Shown here in pieces: positions 43,802 through 54,112 of a stretch of DNA of 64,000 nt. The first letter of the stretch is position 1; each line of letters opens with the position of its first letter. Under the pieces are notes generated by a model. That model was not told where the DNA came from. It did no database searches and saw only the letters and a list, made by a program, of their open reading frames with translations. The position numbers were made by a program, and so were the translations under genes. Origin of the DNA: Labedella gwakjiensis (GTDB lineage Bacteria > Actinomycetota > Actinomycetes > Actinomycetales > Microbacteriaceae). The stretch covers positions 2,480,001 through 2,544,000 of the forward strand of contig NZ_PYAU01000001.1 in assembly GCF_003014675.1 (NCBI RefSeq), in the 5' to 3' direction.

Positions 43802-44596
43802 TCAGGGGACGATGGAGTCCACGTAGCCGCCATCGACGCGTACGGCGGCGCCCGTCGTCGCCGAGGCGAGCGGGGACGAGAGGTAGACCACGAGGTTCGC
43901 GATCTCCTCCGGCTCGATGAGCCGCTGGAGGAGCGACTGCGGTCGGTGCAGTCTCATGAACGCCCGCTGGGCTTCGTCCCATCCGAGTGAGCGGTCGACG
44001 AGCTCGTAGACGAAGTCCTCGACGCCGCCGGTGTGCGTCGGGCCGGCGATCACCGAGTTGACGGTCACACCCGTGCCGGCGGCCTCCTTCGCGAACCCGC
44101 GCGAGACGGCGAGGAGAGCCGTTTTCGACATGCCGTAGTGGATCATCTCCGTGGGGATGACGATGGCGGAGTCGCTTGCGATATCGAGGACGCGGCCCCA
44201 TCCGCGTTCCATCATCGCGGGGAGGTAGGCGCGGATGAGGCGGACGGCCGAGAGGACGTTGACCTCGAAGTACCGTCGCCATTCGGCGTCGTCGATCTCG
44301 AGGGCGTCGCGCGCGCCGAAGATCCCGAGGTTGTTGACGAGGATGTCGATGTCCGGCAGCACCGACAGGGTGTGCTCGAGCCCTTCATCCGTCGTGACGT
44401 CGGCGACGACGGGGATGAACGTCGCGTCGGGGACGCGGGTCGCGAGCGTTCCGATTCCGCGCGCGACGCTCTCCTCGCTTCGCCCGTTCACACCGACGAC
44501 GGCACCCGCGCGCGCGAGCCCCTCGGCGATGGCCGCGCCGATTCCCTGCGTCGACCCCGTCACGAGGGCCGTCTTCCCACTCACATCGATCTGCAT
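43802..44596 (-). CDS. Short-chain dehydrogenase/reductase
   Basis: 264 aa classical SDR. Cofactor motif TGSTQGIGAAIA, the NNLG motif, catalytic Ser in IASDSAIV and YGMSK with the Tyr and Lys, and the C-terminal GGYVDSIVP. Asn and Arg after the second strand (VNGRSEES) suggest NADP. Substrate unknown. ATG at 44596 follows GGAGG. Convergent with the membrane protein gene; a tandem repeat array lies 70 bp upstream. Confidence 0.9.
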   Translation of the reverse strand: MQIDVSGKTALVTGSTQGIGAAIAEGLARAGAVVGVNGRSEESVARGIGTLATRVPDATFIPVVADVTTDEGLEHTLSVLPDIDILVNNLGIFGARDALEIDDAEWRRYFEVNVLSAVRLIRAYLPAMMERGWGRVLDIASDSAIVIPTEMIHYGMSKTALLAVSRGFAKEAAGTGVTVNSVIAGPTHTGGVEDFVYELVDRSLGWDEAQRAFMRLHRPQSLLQRLIEPEEIANLVVYLSSPLASATTGAAVRVDGGYVDSIVP

Positions 44597-44668
44597 GCCC
44601 CCATCCTCCTCCCCAAGGACCGCCCGTCGACACCTGTGGCACGCGACATGCGCACGGGGACGAGTAGT

Positions 44669-44903
44669 GGGGGTGAGACCCCGCGCCGCGCGGCACGCAC
44701 GCGCGCCAGGGTGCGGCGGGGGTGAGACCCCGCGCCGCGCGGCACGCACGCGCGCCAGGGTGCGGCGGGGGTGAGACCCCGCCCCGCGCGGCCCCCACAC
44801 GCGGAAGGGTGTGGCGGGGGTGAGACCCGCGCCGCGCGGCACGCACACGCGCCAGGGTGTGGCGGGGGTGAGACCCGCGCCGCGCGGCACGCACACGCGC
44901 CGG
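44669..44903. repeat. Five tandem copies of a 48-49 bp GC-rich repeat
   Basis: Units begin GGGGGTGAGACC at 44669, 44718, 44767, 44816 and 44864: periods 49, 49, 49 and 48. Copies 1 and 2 are almost identical; copy 3 differs most (GCCCCCACACGCGG in place of GCACGCACGCGCG). Each unit has a small stem GGGGT-GAG-ACCCC and a GCCGCGCGGC palindrome. No spacers, so not a CRISPR array. Confidence 0.92.
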
Positions 44904-44962
44904 ATACACCCCACGACAGTCGCCTCACGCCCCCGGGGGAGCGAAGCGACTTAAATGGAAGA

Positions 44963-44987
44963 GGGCCGGTTCTTCCCGAACCGGCCC
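44963..44987 (-). terminator. Terminator downstream of accE
   Basis: Perfect 10-bp stem GGGCCGGTTC/GAACCGGCCC with a 5-nt loop. Read on the minus strand it is followed by TCTTCCATTT, a usable T-rich tail. Confidence 0.65.
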
Positions 44988-44998
44988 TTCCAAACCCC

Positions 44999-45033
44999 GG
45001 GTCAGAGCAATAACCCGAATATTGCTCCGACCC
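44999..45033 (-). terminator. Second hairpin downstream of accE
   Basis: GGGTC-A-GAGCAATA pairs with TATTGCTC-C-GACCC, one mismatch, 7-nt loop. It precedes the stronger terminator at 44963-44987 in the direction of accE transcription. Confidence 0.5.
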
Positions 45034-45052
45034 GCCCCCAAACATTCGCATC

Positions 45053-45158
45053 TACCCTAGTGAGGCGAATGAGTGGCAGTGCAACTCTGAGAGAGAGACA
45101 CCTAGCACTACATATTCTGTGCCTTCCGGAGATGCTCCGCTAGTCGTCTTTTTGGGGG
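45053..45158 (+). other. Candidate short transcript with a 24-codon ORF
   Basis: TACCCT (45053-45058) as -10, then GAGG and an ATG at 45069. The ORF 45069-45143 encodes 24 aa (begins MSGSATLRERHLALH, ends PEMLR). A short stem CGGAG-ATG-CTCCG (45128-45140) followed by TTTTT resembles a terminator. No homologue is known to me; it could be a small protein, an sRNA or chance. Confidence 0.25.
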
Positions 45159-45198
45159 ACACGGAGGAACGGTCTCCGCTGAATCCACATGCGGTCGA

Positions 45199-45453
45199 TC
45201 AGACCCAGGGGAAGCGCCAGGCTCCCGGTCCCGGCCGAAGCGGGACCCGGAGGTTTCGCTGTGTGACGGCCCACGGGTTCCGGACGGGGCCGTCGTCCGC
45301 CGTCGAGCGGGCGACCTCCTCCTCGAGCTGTGCTCCGACGACGACCGTCACGGCCGCGAGCTCCTCCGGGGTCGCGGCGCCCGAGAGGACGCGGACGGAT
45401 GCCGCGAGGGGGGGAGTCGTCTCGTCCATGGGTGCTGCGTGCCGTCCTGCCAT
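45199..45453 (-). CDS. accE: Acyl-CoA carboxylase epsilon subunit
   Basis: 84 aa. Matches the small actinobacterial AccE: RVLSGAATPEELAAVTVVVGA, a charged middle, and the end NPWAVTQRNLRVPLRPGPGAWRFPW. It binds AccD and strengthens the AccA3-AccD complex. ATG at 45453 is preferred; ATG at 45429 is possible. It follows accD by 11 nt, so they form one transcript that ends in the two hairpins downstream. Confidence 0.85.
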   Translation of the reverse strand: MAGRHAAPMDETTPPLAASVRVLSGAATPEELAAVTVVVGAQLEEEVARSTADDGPVRNPWAVTQRNLRVPLRPGPGAWRFPWV

Positions 45454-45464
45454 CGTCGTTCCGA

Positions 45465-47066
45465 TCAGAGAGGGATGTTGCCGTGCTTCTTCGGCGGGAG
45501 CGTTGCACGCTTGCCCTTGAGCGTCCGGAGCGCCTTGATGATGGCGACGCGCGTCGTCGCCGGCTCGATGACGCCGTCGAGCTCCCCGCGCTCCGCCGCG
45601 AGGAACGGGCTCGCGACGTTGTACGTGTACTCGTTGGCGAGCCGCGTGCGGACAGCCGCCACGTCTTCCCCGGCCTCTTCGGCCCGTTTGATCTCACCGC
45701 GGTAGAGGATGTTCACGGCGCCCTGACCGCCCATCACGGCGATCTCCGCGGTGGGCCAGGCGAAGTTGATGTCGGCCCCGAGCTGCTTCGAGCCCATCAC
45801 GATGTACGCGCCGCCGTAGGCCTTCCGGAGGATGACGGTCACGAGGGGCACGGTGGCCTCGGCGTAGGCGTACAGCAGCTTCGCGCCACGGCGGATCACA
45901 CCCGTCCACTCCTGGTCGGTGCCCGGCAGATACCCGGGCACGTCGACGAGGGTCAGGATCGGGATCGAGAACGCGTCGCAGAAGCGCACGAATCGTGATG
46001 CCTTCTCTCCCGCCTCGATGTTGAGGGTTCCCGCCATCTGATTGGGCTGGTTCGCGATGATGCCGACGGAGCGGCCCTCGACGCGAGCGAAGCCGATCAC
46101 GATGTTCGGGGCGAACAGCGGCTGCACCTCGAGGAAGTCGCCGGCGTCGACGACGTGCTCGATGACCGTGTGGACGTCGTACGGCTGATTGGGCGAGTCC
46201 GGGATGAGGGTGTTGAGCTTGCGATCGGCGTCCGTCGTCTCGAGTTCCACCTCGGTGGCGTACTCCGGCAGCTCCGCGAGGTTGTTGTCCGGGAGGAAGC
46301 CGAGCAGCGTGCGGGCGTACTCGAGGGCGTCGTGCTCGTCCTGCGCGAGGTAGTGGGCCACACCGGAGCGCGTGTTGTGGGTGAGCGCGCCGCCGAGCTC
46401 CTCCATGCCCACGTCCTCGCCCGTGACCGTCTTGATGACGTCTGGGCCGGTCACGAACATCTGGCTCGTCTTGTCCACCATGATCACGAAGTCGGTGAGG
46501 GCGGGGGAGTAGACAGCGCCGCCGGCCGCTGGTCCCATGATGATCGAGATCTGCGGGATGACGCCGGAGGCCGCGGTGTTGCGGCGGAAGATCTCGCCGT
46601 ACTTGCCGAGGGCGACGACGCCTTCCTGGATGCGGGCTCCACCCGAGTCGAGGATGCCGATGATCGGCACGCCGGTGCGGAGGGCGAGGTCCATGACCTT
46701 GATGATCTTCTCGCCGGCGACCTCGCCGAGCGAGCCGCCGAACGTCGTGAAGTCCTGCGAGTAGACCGCCACCTGGCGTCCGTGGATCGTGCCAGTGCCT
46801 GTGACCACCGAGTCGCCGTACGGGCGGGACTTGTCCATGCCGAAGGCGTGGGTGCGGTGGCGGACGAACTCGTCGATCTCGACGAAGCTCCCGTGGTCGA
46901 GCAGTTCGGCGATGCGTTCGCGCGCCGTCATCTTGCCCTTGGCGTGCTGCTTCTTCTGGGCGACGGCGTCGGCATCGACGACCGCTTGCTGGTACCGGTT
47001 CTTGAGGTCGGCGACTTTGCCGGCCGTCGTGTACATGTCGGGCTCGGTCGTACTCTCTTCTGTCAC
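45465..47066 (-). CDS. accD: Acyl-CoA carboxylase beta (carboxyltransferase) subunit
   Basis: 533 aa, AccD5-like propionyl/acetyl-CoA carboxyltransferase. N-terminal half: [44 protein letters not shown] and the oxyanion motif [15 protein letters not shown]-terminal half: [26 protein letters not shown] and [14 protein letters not shown]. Catalyses transfer of CO2 from carboxybiotin to the acyl-CoA. GTG at 47066 stands 7 nt after TAGAGT, so it is the favoured start; GTG 47075 and ATG 47036 are alternatives. Confidence 0.95.
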   Translation of the reverse strand: MTEESTTEPDMYTTAGKVADLKNRYQQAVVDADAVAQKKQHAKGKMTARERIAELLDHGSFVEIDEFVRHRTHAFGMDKSRPYGDSVVTGTGTIHGRQVAVYSQDFTTFGGSLGEVAGEKIIKVMDLALRTGVPIIGILDSGGARIQEGVVALGKYGEIFRRNTAASGVIPQISIIMGPAAGGAVYSPALTDFVIMVDKTSQMFVTGPDVIKTVTGEDVGMEELGGALTHNTRSGVAHYLAQDEHDALEYARTLLGFLPDNNLAELPEYATEVELETTDADRKLNTLIPDSPNQPYDVHTVIEHVVDAGDFLEVQPLFAPNIVIGFARVEGRSVGIIANQPNQMAGTLNIEAGEKASRFVRFCDAFSIPILTLVDVPGYLPGTDQEWTGVIRRGAKLLYAYAEATVPLVTVILRKAYGGAYIVMGSKQLGADINFAWPTAEIAVMGGQGAVNILYRGEIKRAEEAGEDVAAVRTRLANEYTYNVASPFLAAERGELDGVIEPATTRVAIIKALRTLKGKRATLPPKKHGNIPL

Positions 47067-47073
47067 GGATGTC

Positions 47074-47079
47074 ACTCTA
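47074..47079 (-). promoter_or_regulatory. -10 element of accD, leaderless start
   Basis: TAGAGT on the minus strand, 7 nt before the GTG at 47066. It shares a 143-bp divergent intergenic region with birA. Confidence 0.45.
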
Positions 47080-47195
47080 TCCCGGGCCTCGGTAGCGGCA
47101 CCGTGCATGACGATCGACAAGAGACCGGACGGATCTTCGACGATCCTCCACAAGACCTCGCCGTCCGGGCGCTCGTCACCTTCACATCCTGCGCC

Positions 47196-47201
47196 GATAA
47201 C
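47196..47201 (+). promoter_or_regulatory. -10 element of birA, leaderless or very short leader
   Basis: GATAAC, then 8 nt to the ATG at 47210; no ribosome site. Confidence 0.4.
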
Positions 47202-47209
47202 CTGGCGAC

Positions 47210-48010
47210 ATGATCGACGACGCTCCTCTCCTCGACCGCAGTTCCCGGTTGGCCGCCCGACTCGAGTGGCGCGCGCAGAGCGCGTCGACGAACGCCGACC
47301 TCGTGGCCGCCGCGGCCGATCCGGGCTGGCCAGATCTCTCCGTCATCGCCACCGACACGCAGACCGCCGGGCGAGGACGCCTCGACCGCACCTGGGTGAC
47401 GCCGCCCGGTTCGGCGCTCGCCGTCTCCGTGCTGCTGCGCCCGGCGGTCCCGATAGAGCGGCTCGGGTGGATCCCCCTCATCGCTGGCCTCGCCGTCGCG
47501 CGCACCGCCGATTCGCTCCTCGACGGGGTCGAGGACGTCGGCGTCGCCGTGAAGTGGCCGAACGACGTGCTCATCGGGGGACGCAAGCTGTGCGGGATCC
47601 TCGCCGAGCTCACGGCCGACGGTTCCGTCGTCGTGGGGGCCGGGATCAACACGGCCGCCACGGCCGACGAACTCCCTGTCGACACGGCGACCTCGCTCGC
47701 CGTGGAGGGGGCGTCGACGACGGCGGTCGACGACGTCCTCTCCACGTATCTGACGGAGTTGTCCTCCCTCTACCGCTCCTTCGTCGACGCGGGCGGCGAC
47801 GCCACGGCGGCCGGCATCCGCGCGGCTGTGACCGAGCGGTGCGCGACAGTCGGGTCGCGCATCCGACTCGACATGCCGGGCGGCGGTGTCGTGCACGGCA
47901 CGGCCAGGGGCATCGACGCCGACGGTCGGCTCGTCGTGCAGCCGCACGACGGTTCGGGCCTCCTCCCGGTCTCGGCCGGCGACGTGACGCATGTGCGGCC
48001 GGACGCCTGA
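47210..48010 (+). CDS. birA: Biotin-[acetyl-CoA carboxylase] ligase
   Basis: 266 aa, without the N-terminal DNA-binding domain of E. coli BirA, so it is a ligase only. Motifs: SASTNADL, the biotin-AMP loop [29 protein letters not shown], and GAGINT. It attaches biotin to the Lys of AccA3. Encoded divergently from accD, which places enzyme and modifier under one shared intergenic region. Confidence 0.93.
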   Translation: MIDDAPLLDRSSRLAARLEWRAQSASTNADLVAAAADPGWPDLSVIATDTQTAGRGRLDRTWVTPPGSALAVSVLLRPAVPIERLGWIPLIAGLAVARTADSLLDGVEDVGVAVKWPNDVLIGGRKLCGILAELTADGSVVVGAGINTAATADELPVDTATSLAVEGASTTAVDDVLSTYLTELSSLYRSFVDAGGDATAAGIRAAVTERCATVGSRIRLDMPGGGVVHGTARGIDADGRLVVQPHDGSGLLPVSAGDVTHVRPDA

Positions 48011-48071
48011 GGCGCCTCCCGTCGTGCACGACTGACGTCCCCGCCTCCACGGCCGGGGTGTGACCATACTG

Positions 48072-48077
48072 CACAAT
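48072..48077 (+). promoter_or_regulatory. -10 element of the PH-domain gene, leaderless start
   Basis: CACAAT, 6 nt, then ATG at 48084. This favours 48084 over the in-frame GTG at 48060. Confidence 0.35.
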
Positions 48078-48083
48078 GGGTCC

Positions 48084-48638
48084 ATGACCTTCGAGCAGCA
48101 CGCTCAGGCCGGCGCCGCTGCGCGCGCGGCCGGCGCCACCGAACAGGTCGTCGCGCGCATGCACCGCAACGCGCGTGTGCTCTTCCTGCCTGCCGTGCTC
48201 TTCATCGCCCTCGCCGGAGGTGTCGTCTATCTCCTCGGAGTCGCCGAAGAGACCTGGCAGCTCATCGGTGGTCTCGTCACCGCCGGCCTGCTCTTCCTCT
48301 TCGGAGTCCTCATCCCGTTCCTGTTCTGGCTCACGCGCAGCTACACACTCACGACCAAGCGACTGATCGTGCGACACGGGCTCTTCACGCGGACGCGACG
48401 AGAGGTCCTGCATTCCCGTGGCTACGCGGTGACGCTGAAGCGGGGACCCTTTCAGACGATCGCCGGCTCTGGCACGATCATCGTGGACAGCGGGAACGAC
48501 CGTCCGCTCGTTCTCGCGGACGTGCCGGGCGCGGTCCTCGTCCAGTCGACACTCCACGAACTCGTGGAGCGGGCGCAGGCCACCGGTGGCGGATACACGA
48601 CGGGACCGAACCCGGGCGGCACGACCCGGTTCGACTGA
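48084..48638 (+). CDS. PH-domain (bPH2/DUF304) membrane protein
   Basis: 184 aa. Two helices near residues 36-56 and 63-88, then a bacterial PH-like domain beginning YTLTTKRLIVRHGLFTRTRREVLHSR, characteristic of this family. C-terminal tail of Gly/Thr. Function unknown. Lies between birA and purK on the same strand with 73 nt and 125 nt gaps. Confidence 0.82.
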   Translation: MTFEQHAQAGAAARAAGATEQVVARMHRNARVLFLPAVLFIALAGGVVYLLGVAEETWQLIGGLVTAGLLFLFGVLIPFLFWLTRSYTLTTKRLIVRHGLFTRTRREVLHSRGYAVTLKRGPFQTIAGSGTIIVDSGNDRPLVLADVPGAVLVQSTLHELVERAQATGGGYTTGPNPGGTTRFD

Positions 48639-48763
48639 ACGACCGCCTCGGCATCGTCGCGGCTCAGTCGTCCGATGGGGGAGGATGGAGGGGTCGGAGC
48701 AGGCGGAGATCGCGACCGGCGGCGTGCGCGTCGCCCGCGACCTCGCGAGATCGGAGTGAGCAC

Positions 48764-49900
48764 ATGCCACGTGTCGGAGTGATCGGTGGCGGGCAACTCG
48801 CCCGCATGATGGTGCCGGAGGCGCTCGAACTCGGCATCGACCTCCACGTGCTCGCAGAGTCGGACGATTCGCCGGCCTCCATCAGCGCGACGGCCGTGGG
48901 CGACTACCGCGATGAGGCGATGGTGCTCGCGTTCGCCCGCACCGTCGACGTCGTCACGTTCGACCACGAGCACGTCCCGCAGGGCGTGCTCCGGGCTCTC
49001 GAGGCCGAGGGGATCGCCGTGCGACCCGGCCCCGACGCGCTGCTCTATGCGCAGGACAAGATCCTCATGCGTCGTCGTCTCCAGGAGCTCGGCCTTCCCG
49101 TACCCGACTGGGCGACGGTCGCGAACGCCGATGAGCTCGCGGCCTTCCTGGCGGATCACGGCGGCGTCGGCGTCGTGAAGACGTCGAGGGGCGGCTACGA
49201 CGGGAAGGGCGTGCGCGTCGTGCGCTCGGCCGGCGAGGTCGACGACTGGTTCGCGGCCGCCGCCGACGGCGACGGTCCCGAGCTGCTCGTCGAGGAGCTC
49301 GTGAACTTCCGCCGCGAGCTCGCGCAACTCGTCGCTCGTCGCCCGTCGGGAGACATCGCGGCGTGGCCCGTCGTGGAGACGGTGCAGAAGGACGGGGTGT
49401 GCGCCGAGGTGATCGCGCCGGCACGCGGCGCCTCCGGTCGCATCGCCGAGGTCGCCGAGCGGATCGCCGTCGCCGTCGCCGAGGGGCTCGGCGTGACCGG
49501 TGTGCTCGCCGTCGAACTCTTCGAGACGGACGATGACCGCATCCTCATCAACGAGCTCGCGATGCGTCCGCACAACTCCGGTCACTGGACGCAGAACGGC
49601 TCGGTCACGAGCCAGTTCGAGCAGCATGTCCGCGCCGTCCTCGACCTCCCGCTGGGTGCGACAGCCCCGGTCGCCGAGTGGAGTGTCATGGTGAACGTCC
49701 TCGGCGGCCCCACCGACGGCTCGGCCCTCGTGGATCACTACCCGGCCATGCTGGCGCAGCACCCGGCCGCGAAGATGCACGCCTACGGCAAGACCCCCCG
49801 GCCCGGCCGCAAGCTCGGTCACGTGAACGTGGTGGGAGACGACCTCGACGAGGTCGTCTACGCGGCACGCGCCGCTGCCGCCTTCTTCACGACCCTGTAG
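48764..49900 (+). CDS. purK: N5-carboxyaminoimidazole ribonucleotide synthase
   Basis: 378 aa ATP-grasp enzyme of purine synthesis; converts AIR, ATP and bicarbonate to N5-CAIR. N-terminal [16 protein letters not shown]-grasp segment [14 protein letters not shown], and the metal site region [33 protein letters not shown] at 48764 after GGAGTGAG. purE follows 50 nt later and catalyses the next step. Confidence 0.95.
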   Translation: MPRVGVIGGGQLARMMVPEALELGIDLHVLAESDDSPASISATAVGDYRDEAMVLAFARTVDVVTFDHEHVPQGVLRALEAEGIAVRPGPDALLYAQDKILMRRRLQELGLPVPDWATVANADELAAFLADHGGVGVVKTSRGGYDGKGVRVVRSAGEVDDWFAAAADGDGPELLVEELVNFRRELAQLVARRPSGDIAAWPVVETVQKDGVCAEVIAPARGASGRIAEVAERIAVAVAEGLGVTGVLAVELFETDDDRILINELAMRPHNSGHWTQNGSVTSQFEQHVRAVLDLPLGATAPVAEWSVMVNVLGGPTDGSALVDHYPAMLAQHPAAKMHAYGKTPRPGRKLGHVNVVGDDLDEVVYAARAAAAFFTTL

Positions 49901-49950
49901 CCCGGGTACTGTGGCGCGCCTGGAGGGCAGTCGCAGGGAGTCGACCTAAC

Positions 49951-50469
49951 ATGTGCGTTATGCCACACCACGATTCCGCGCGCCCGATCGTCGGCGTCGT
50001 CATGGGGAGCGACTCGGACTGGTCCGTGATGAGCGACGCCTCCGTCGTCCTGAGCGATTTCGGCATCGACCACGAGGTCGAGGTCGTGAGCGCCCATCGC
50101 ACCCCCGACCGCATGATCGCCTACGGGCGTGAGGCCGCCGGACGTGGCCTCCGCGTCATCATCGCGGGAGCCGGTGGCGCCGCTCACCTCCCCGGCATGC
50201 TCGCATCGGTGACGTCCCTCCCCGTCATCGGCGTGCCCGTTCCGCTCGCCCGCCTCGACGGCATGGACTCCCTGCTCTCGATCGTGCAGATGCCCGCGGG
50301 GATCCCCGTCGCCACCGTGTCGATCGGTGGTGCGAAGAACGCCGGTCTGCTCGCCGCCCGGATCCTCGGGTCGGCCGACGCCGACATCCGCGCCCGGCTC
50401 GACGCCTACTCGGCCGATCTCGAACACCAGGTGATGGAGAAGAACGAGCGCCTCAAAGGGAGCCTGTGA
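49951..50469 (+). CDS. purE: N5-carboxyaminoimidazole ribonucleotide mutase
   Basis: 172 aa class I PurE. Converts N5-CAIR to CAIR. Motifs: [22 protein letters not shown] with the catalytic His, and [17 protein letters not shown] at 49951 follows AGGGAG by 10 nt; ATG at 49960 is also possible. Its stop overlaps the LCP gene start (GTGA). Confidence 0.95.
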   Translation: MCVMPHHDSARPIVGVVMGSDSDWSVMSDASVVLSDFGIDHEVEVVSAHRTPDRMIAYGREAAGRGLRVIIAGAGGAAHLPGMLASVTSLPVIGVPVPLARLDGMDSLLSIVQMPAGIPVATVSIGGAKNAGLLAARILGSADADIRARLDAYSADLEHQVMEKNERLKGSL

Positions 50470-51824
50470 GCGGCATCGCCGCGAGTCCCCTCCGCTATCC
50501 GGACTCGCGCTCCGCACGCGTCATGACCCATCGGGCCTGGTGGCTCGTGCTCATGAACTTCCTCATTCCCGGCTCGGCCCAGGTCCTCGCCGGTAACCGG
50601 AGACTCGGCCGGCTCGGGCTCGGGGCCACGTTGTCGCTGTGGGCGCTGCTCGTCGTGGGGCTCGCCCTCTTCGTCTTCCTCCGCTCGGCCTTCATCACCA
50701 TCGTCACGTTCGACATCGTGCTCTGGGTCGTGCAGGGGCTCATGGTCGCGTATGCGGTGCTGTGGCTCGTCCTCACCCTGGACACCTTCCGGCTCCTGCG
50801 GATCGTCAAGGCGGCCCCGGGCGCCCGGTTCCTGATCGCGGCCGCCACCGTCGTGCTCCTCGCGATCTCCGCGGGTGGGGCGTCCGTGGGCGCGTACTAC
50901 GCCGGGGTCACGCGAGGGACGCTGTCGTCGATCTTCGGCGGCGGAGCGATCGAGCCTCCCGTGGACGGCCGCTACAACATCCTCCTCCTCGGAGGAGACG
51001 CCGGACCCGACCGTGACGGCCTGCGTCCGGACACCATCCGCGTGATGAGCATCGACGCCGAGACGGGTGCCGCCACCACCATCGGCCTTCCCCGCGACAT
51101 GCGGTACACGCCGTTCTCCGACGACTCGCCGCTCGCCGCCCTGTACCCCGATGGCTTCCAGCACTGCGACGTGAGCGCGTGCAAGCTCAACTCGATCTAC
51201 ACAGAGGCGGAGCTGCGCCACCAGGATCTGTATCCGAACGCAGCGGCCGAGGGAAGCTCAGCGGGCATCGAGGCGATGAAAGAGGCCGCCGAGGGCGTCA
51301 CGGGGCTCACGATCCAGTACTACGTCCTCATCGACATGGAGGGATTCGCGAACCTCATCGACGCGCTCGGGGGCGTCGAGGTGACCGTGACCGAGCGCCT
51401 GCCCATCGGCGGCGACGAGCAGCTCAACGGTGTCGTCGAGTGGATCGAGCCCGGGAAGCAGGTGCTCGACGGCTATCACGCTCAGTGGTACGCGCGCTCG
51501 CGGCACTCGACGAGCGACTGGGATCGGATGCAGCGACAGAACACGCTCATCGAGGCGATCCTGACGCAGTTCACGCCCGGCAACGTCCTCACGAAGTTCG
51601 AGTCGATCGCGAACGCGGGCACCAAGATCGTGAAGACCGACATCCCCCAAGGGATGCTGTCGTACTACGTCGACCTCGCATCGAAGACGCGAGAGCAGCC
51701 GATCGAGTCGATCGAGTTGACACCTCCGACGGTGGATCCGGACGATCCGGACTTCGCTGCCATCCGCGATCTCATCGCCGAGAAGCTCGCGCCGACCACC
51801 GACACGTCCTCCGGCGGCGGATAG
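50466..51824 (+). CDS. LytR-CpsA-Psr (LCP) family protein
   Basis: 452 aa. Unusually long N-terminal part with about four hydrophobic helices (residues 25-150) and then an extracellular LCP domain (residues about 170-400). Catalytic and lipid-binding residues: [30 protein letters not shown], and [17 protein letters not shown] with the conserved Arg. Such enzymes transfer glycopolymers from lipid carriers to peptidoglycan. The adjacent rml cluster suggests a rhamnose-containing polymer as substrate (inference). Ends in a strong terminator. Confidence 0.9.
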   Translation: MSGIAASPLRYPDSRSARVMTHRAWWLVLMNFLIPGSAQVLAGNRRLGRLGLGATLSLWALLVVGLALFVFLRSAFITIVTFDIVLWVVQGLMVAYAVLWLVLTLDTFRLLRIVKAAPGARFLIAAATVVLLAISAGGASVGAYYAGVTRGTLSSIFGGGAIEPPVDGRYNILLLGGDAGPDRDGLRPDTIRVMSIDAETGAATTIGLPRDMRYTPFSDDSPLAALYPDGFQHCDVSACKLNSIYTEAELRHQDLYPNAAAEGSSAGIEAMKEAAEGVTGLTIQYYVLIDMEGFANLIDALGGVEVTVTERLPIGGDEQLNGVVEWIEPGKQVLDGYHAQWYARSRHSTSDWDRMQRQNTLIEAILTQFTPGNVLTKFESIANAGTKIVKTDIPQGMLSYYVDLASKTREQPIESIELTPPTVDPDDPDFAAIRDLIAEKLAPTTDTSSGGG

Positions 51825-51842
51825 TCCGAGCCGAGCCCGGCG

Positions 51843-51887
51843 CGACGAGAGGGGCGCCACGCGATCCGCGTGGCGCCCCTCTCGTCG
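51843..51887. terminator. Bidirectional terminator between LCP gene and rmlB
   Basis: Perfect 21-bp stem (51843-51863 with 51867-51887) and a 3-nt loop, between convergent genes. Only a short TAT follows on the plus strand. Confidence 0.8.
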
Positions 51888-51902
51888 TATCGAATGCGCG
51901 TC

Positions 51903-52913
<1,011 letters not shown>

Positions 52914-52975
52914 CCGGGAGCGCCGGGACTCGGCCGGGGTCGATGGCGGCGTCTCGGGAGAGCCGAGGCGGTCGA

Positions 52976-54112
52976 TCAGAGATCGGCGTGGAGCTGCCAC
53001 ACGCGTTCAGCGGAGTCGCGCCAGCTGAAGGCGCGCTCACGGTCTGCTGCGAGCACGCCGAGGCGACGCAGGCGCTCCGGATCCGAGAGCGTCGACGAGA
53101 TCGCGGCGGCGAGGCGCTCCGGATACCCCTTGCCGTCGAGTTCGACCGCCACCCCCGCACCGCCGGCGACCTCGACGAGCGCGGCGTCGTCCGAGTGGAC
53201 GACGGGCGTCCCGAAGCGGAAGGCCTCGATGATGGGCAGGCCGAAGCCCTCCTGCCGTCCGGGGTGGACGAACAGTGTCGCCCGGTCGAGGAGGACGGCG
53301 AGATCCGCGTCGTCGACCACTCCGAGCGCGCGCACACGCCCCTCGGGAAGTCCCGCTTCGTCTGCGACGGTCGCGACGGCGAGCTCGCCCCACGTGTCTG
53401 GGCCGAGGATGAGCAGTGGGAGATCCGGCGCGCCCGGCAGTCCGAGAGCCGTGATGAGGTCGGTGAGCCCGCGGCGGGGGTCGAGCGTCCCGATCGTCAG
53501 GAGGTACTCCGGAGGCAGACCGAGCCGCTCGGTGCGTGCGTCGGCGTCACCCGGAACGACGAGGTCCTCGCTCGCCGCTCCGCCGATGACCCGTACCCTG
53601 TCGCCGAGATCGACGATGTCGGCGAGCCGCTCGGCGACGGCGTGCGATGGCACGACGATCGCGTCGGCGTGCTTGCGTGCACGCTTCAGCATGGCCCGGT
53701 TCCACGCGACGGTGGCGGGCGTGAGGGATTTCGCGTGGGTCCAGGCGAGGGTGTCGTGGACGGTCACGACGATCTGCGTACCGTCGCTCGCCGTCTCGTG
53801 CTTCACGAGGGGCGCGAGGAGGCCGGGCGCGTGGATCATCCCGTTCGCGAGGGTCGGCGCGATGCCGAGCTGCCACGCCGCGGCGAGTTCACGGCGGGGG
53901 AGCGTCGTCCGGTGCAGCTCGGCGAGACCGGGGAGCTGCGACTCGAGGTCGTCGATCTTCTCAGGGGGGAGGGCCGAGACGATCCCCTCGACGGCGCACC
54001 GGGGAGGAGCGGTCTCGATGAGTCCGCGCGTCAGCTCGCGGGTGTACCGGCCGATGCCGGTCGGCACGGGTGTGGCGAGGTGGTCGACGACGACCCGGAG
54101 GACGACGTTCAC
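52976..54112 (-). CDS. Family 4-type glycosyltransferase
   Basis: 378 aa GT-B fold. C-terminal donor-binding motif HPGRQEGFGLPIIEAFRFGTPVV with the EX7E pair; TIGTLDPRRGL before it. N-terminal acceptor domain opens with VPTGIGRYTRELTRGL. Donor and acceptor unknown; the neighbouring rml genes make a rhamnosyl- or related transferase plausible. GTG at 54112 overlaps the rmlD stop by 4 nt. Confidence 0.88.
   Translation of the reverse strand: MNVVLRVVVDHLATPVPTGIGRYTRELTRGLIETAPPRCAVEGIVSALPPEKIDDLESQLPGLAELHRTTLPRRELAAAWQLGIAPTLANGMIHAPGLLAPLVKHETASDGTQIVVTVHDTLAWTHAKSLTPATVAWNRAMLKRARKHADAIVVPSHAVAERLADIVDLGDRVRVIGGAASEDLVVPGDADARTERLGLPPEYLLTIGTLDPRRGLTDLITALGLPGAPDLPLLILGPDTWGELAVATVADEAGLPEGRVRALGVVDDADLAVLLDRATLFVHPGRQEGFGLPIIEAFRFGTPVVHSDDAALVEVAGGAGVAVELDGKGYPERLAAAISSTLSDPERLRRLGVLAADRERAFSWRDSAERVWQLHADL

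Larger units (their letters stand above)
44904..45198. other. Region between the tandem repeats and accE
   Basis: No protein of usual size is supported here. It contains two hairpins that read as terminators leaving accE, an inverted repeat CATTCGC/GCGAATG at 45043-45071, and a stretch of relatively low GC (45035-45150) with a possible short transcript. Confidence 0.6.

Noticed and set aside
44669-44903. Tandem repeats as a CRISPR array
   Set aside because: Units are contiguous without unique spacers, and no cas gene is present.
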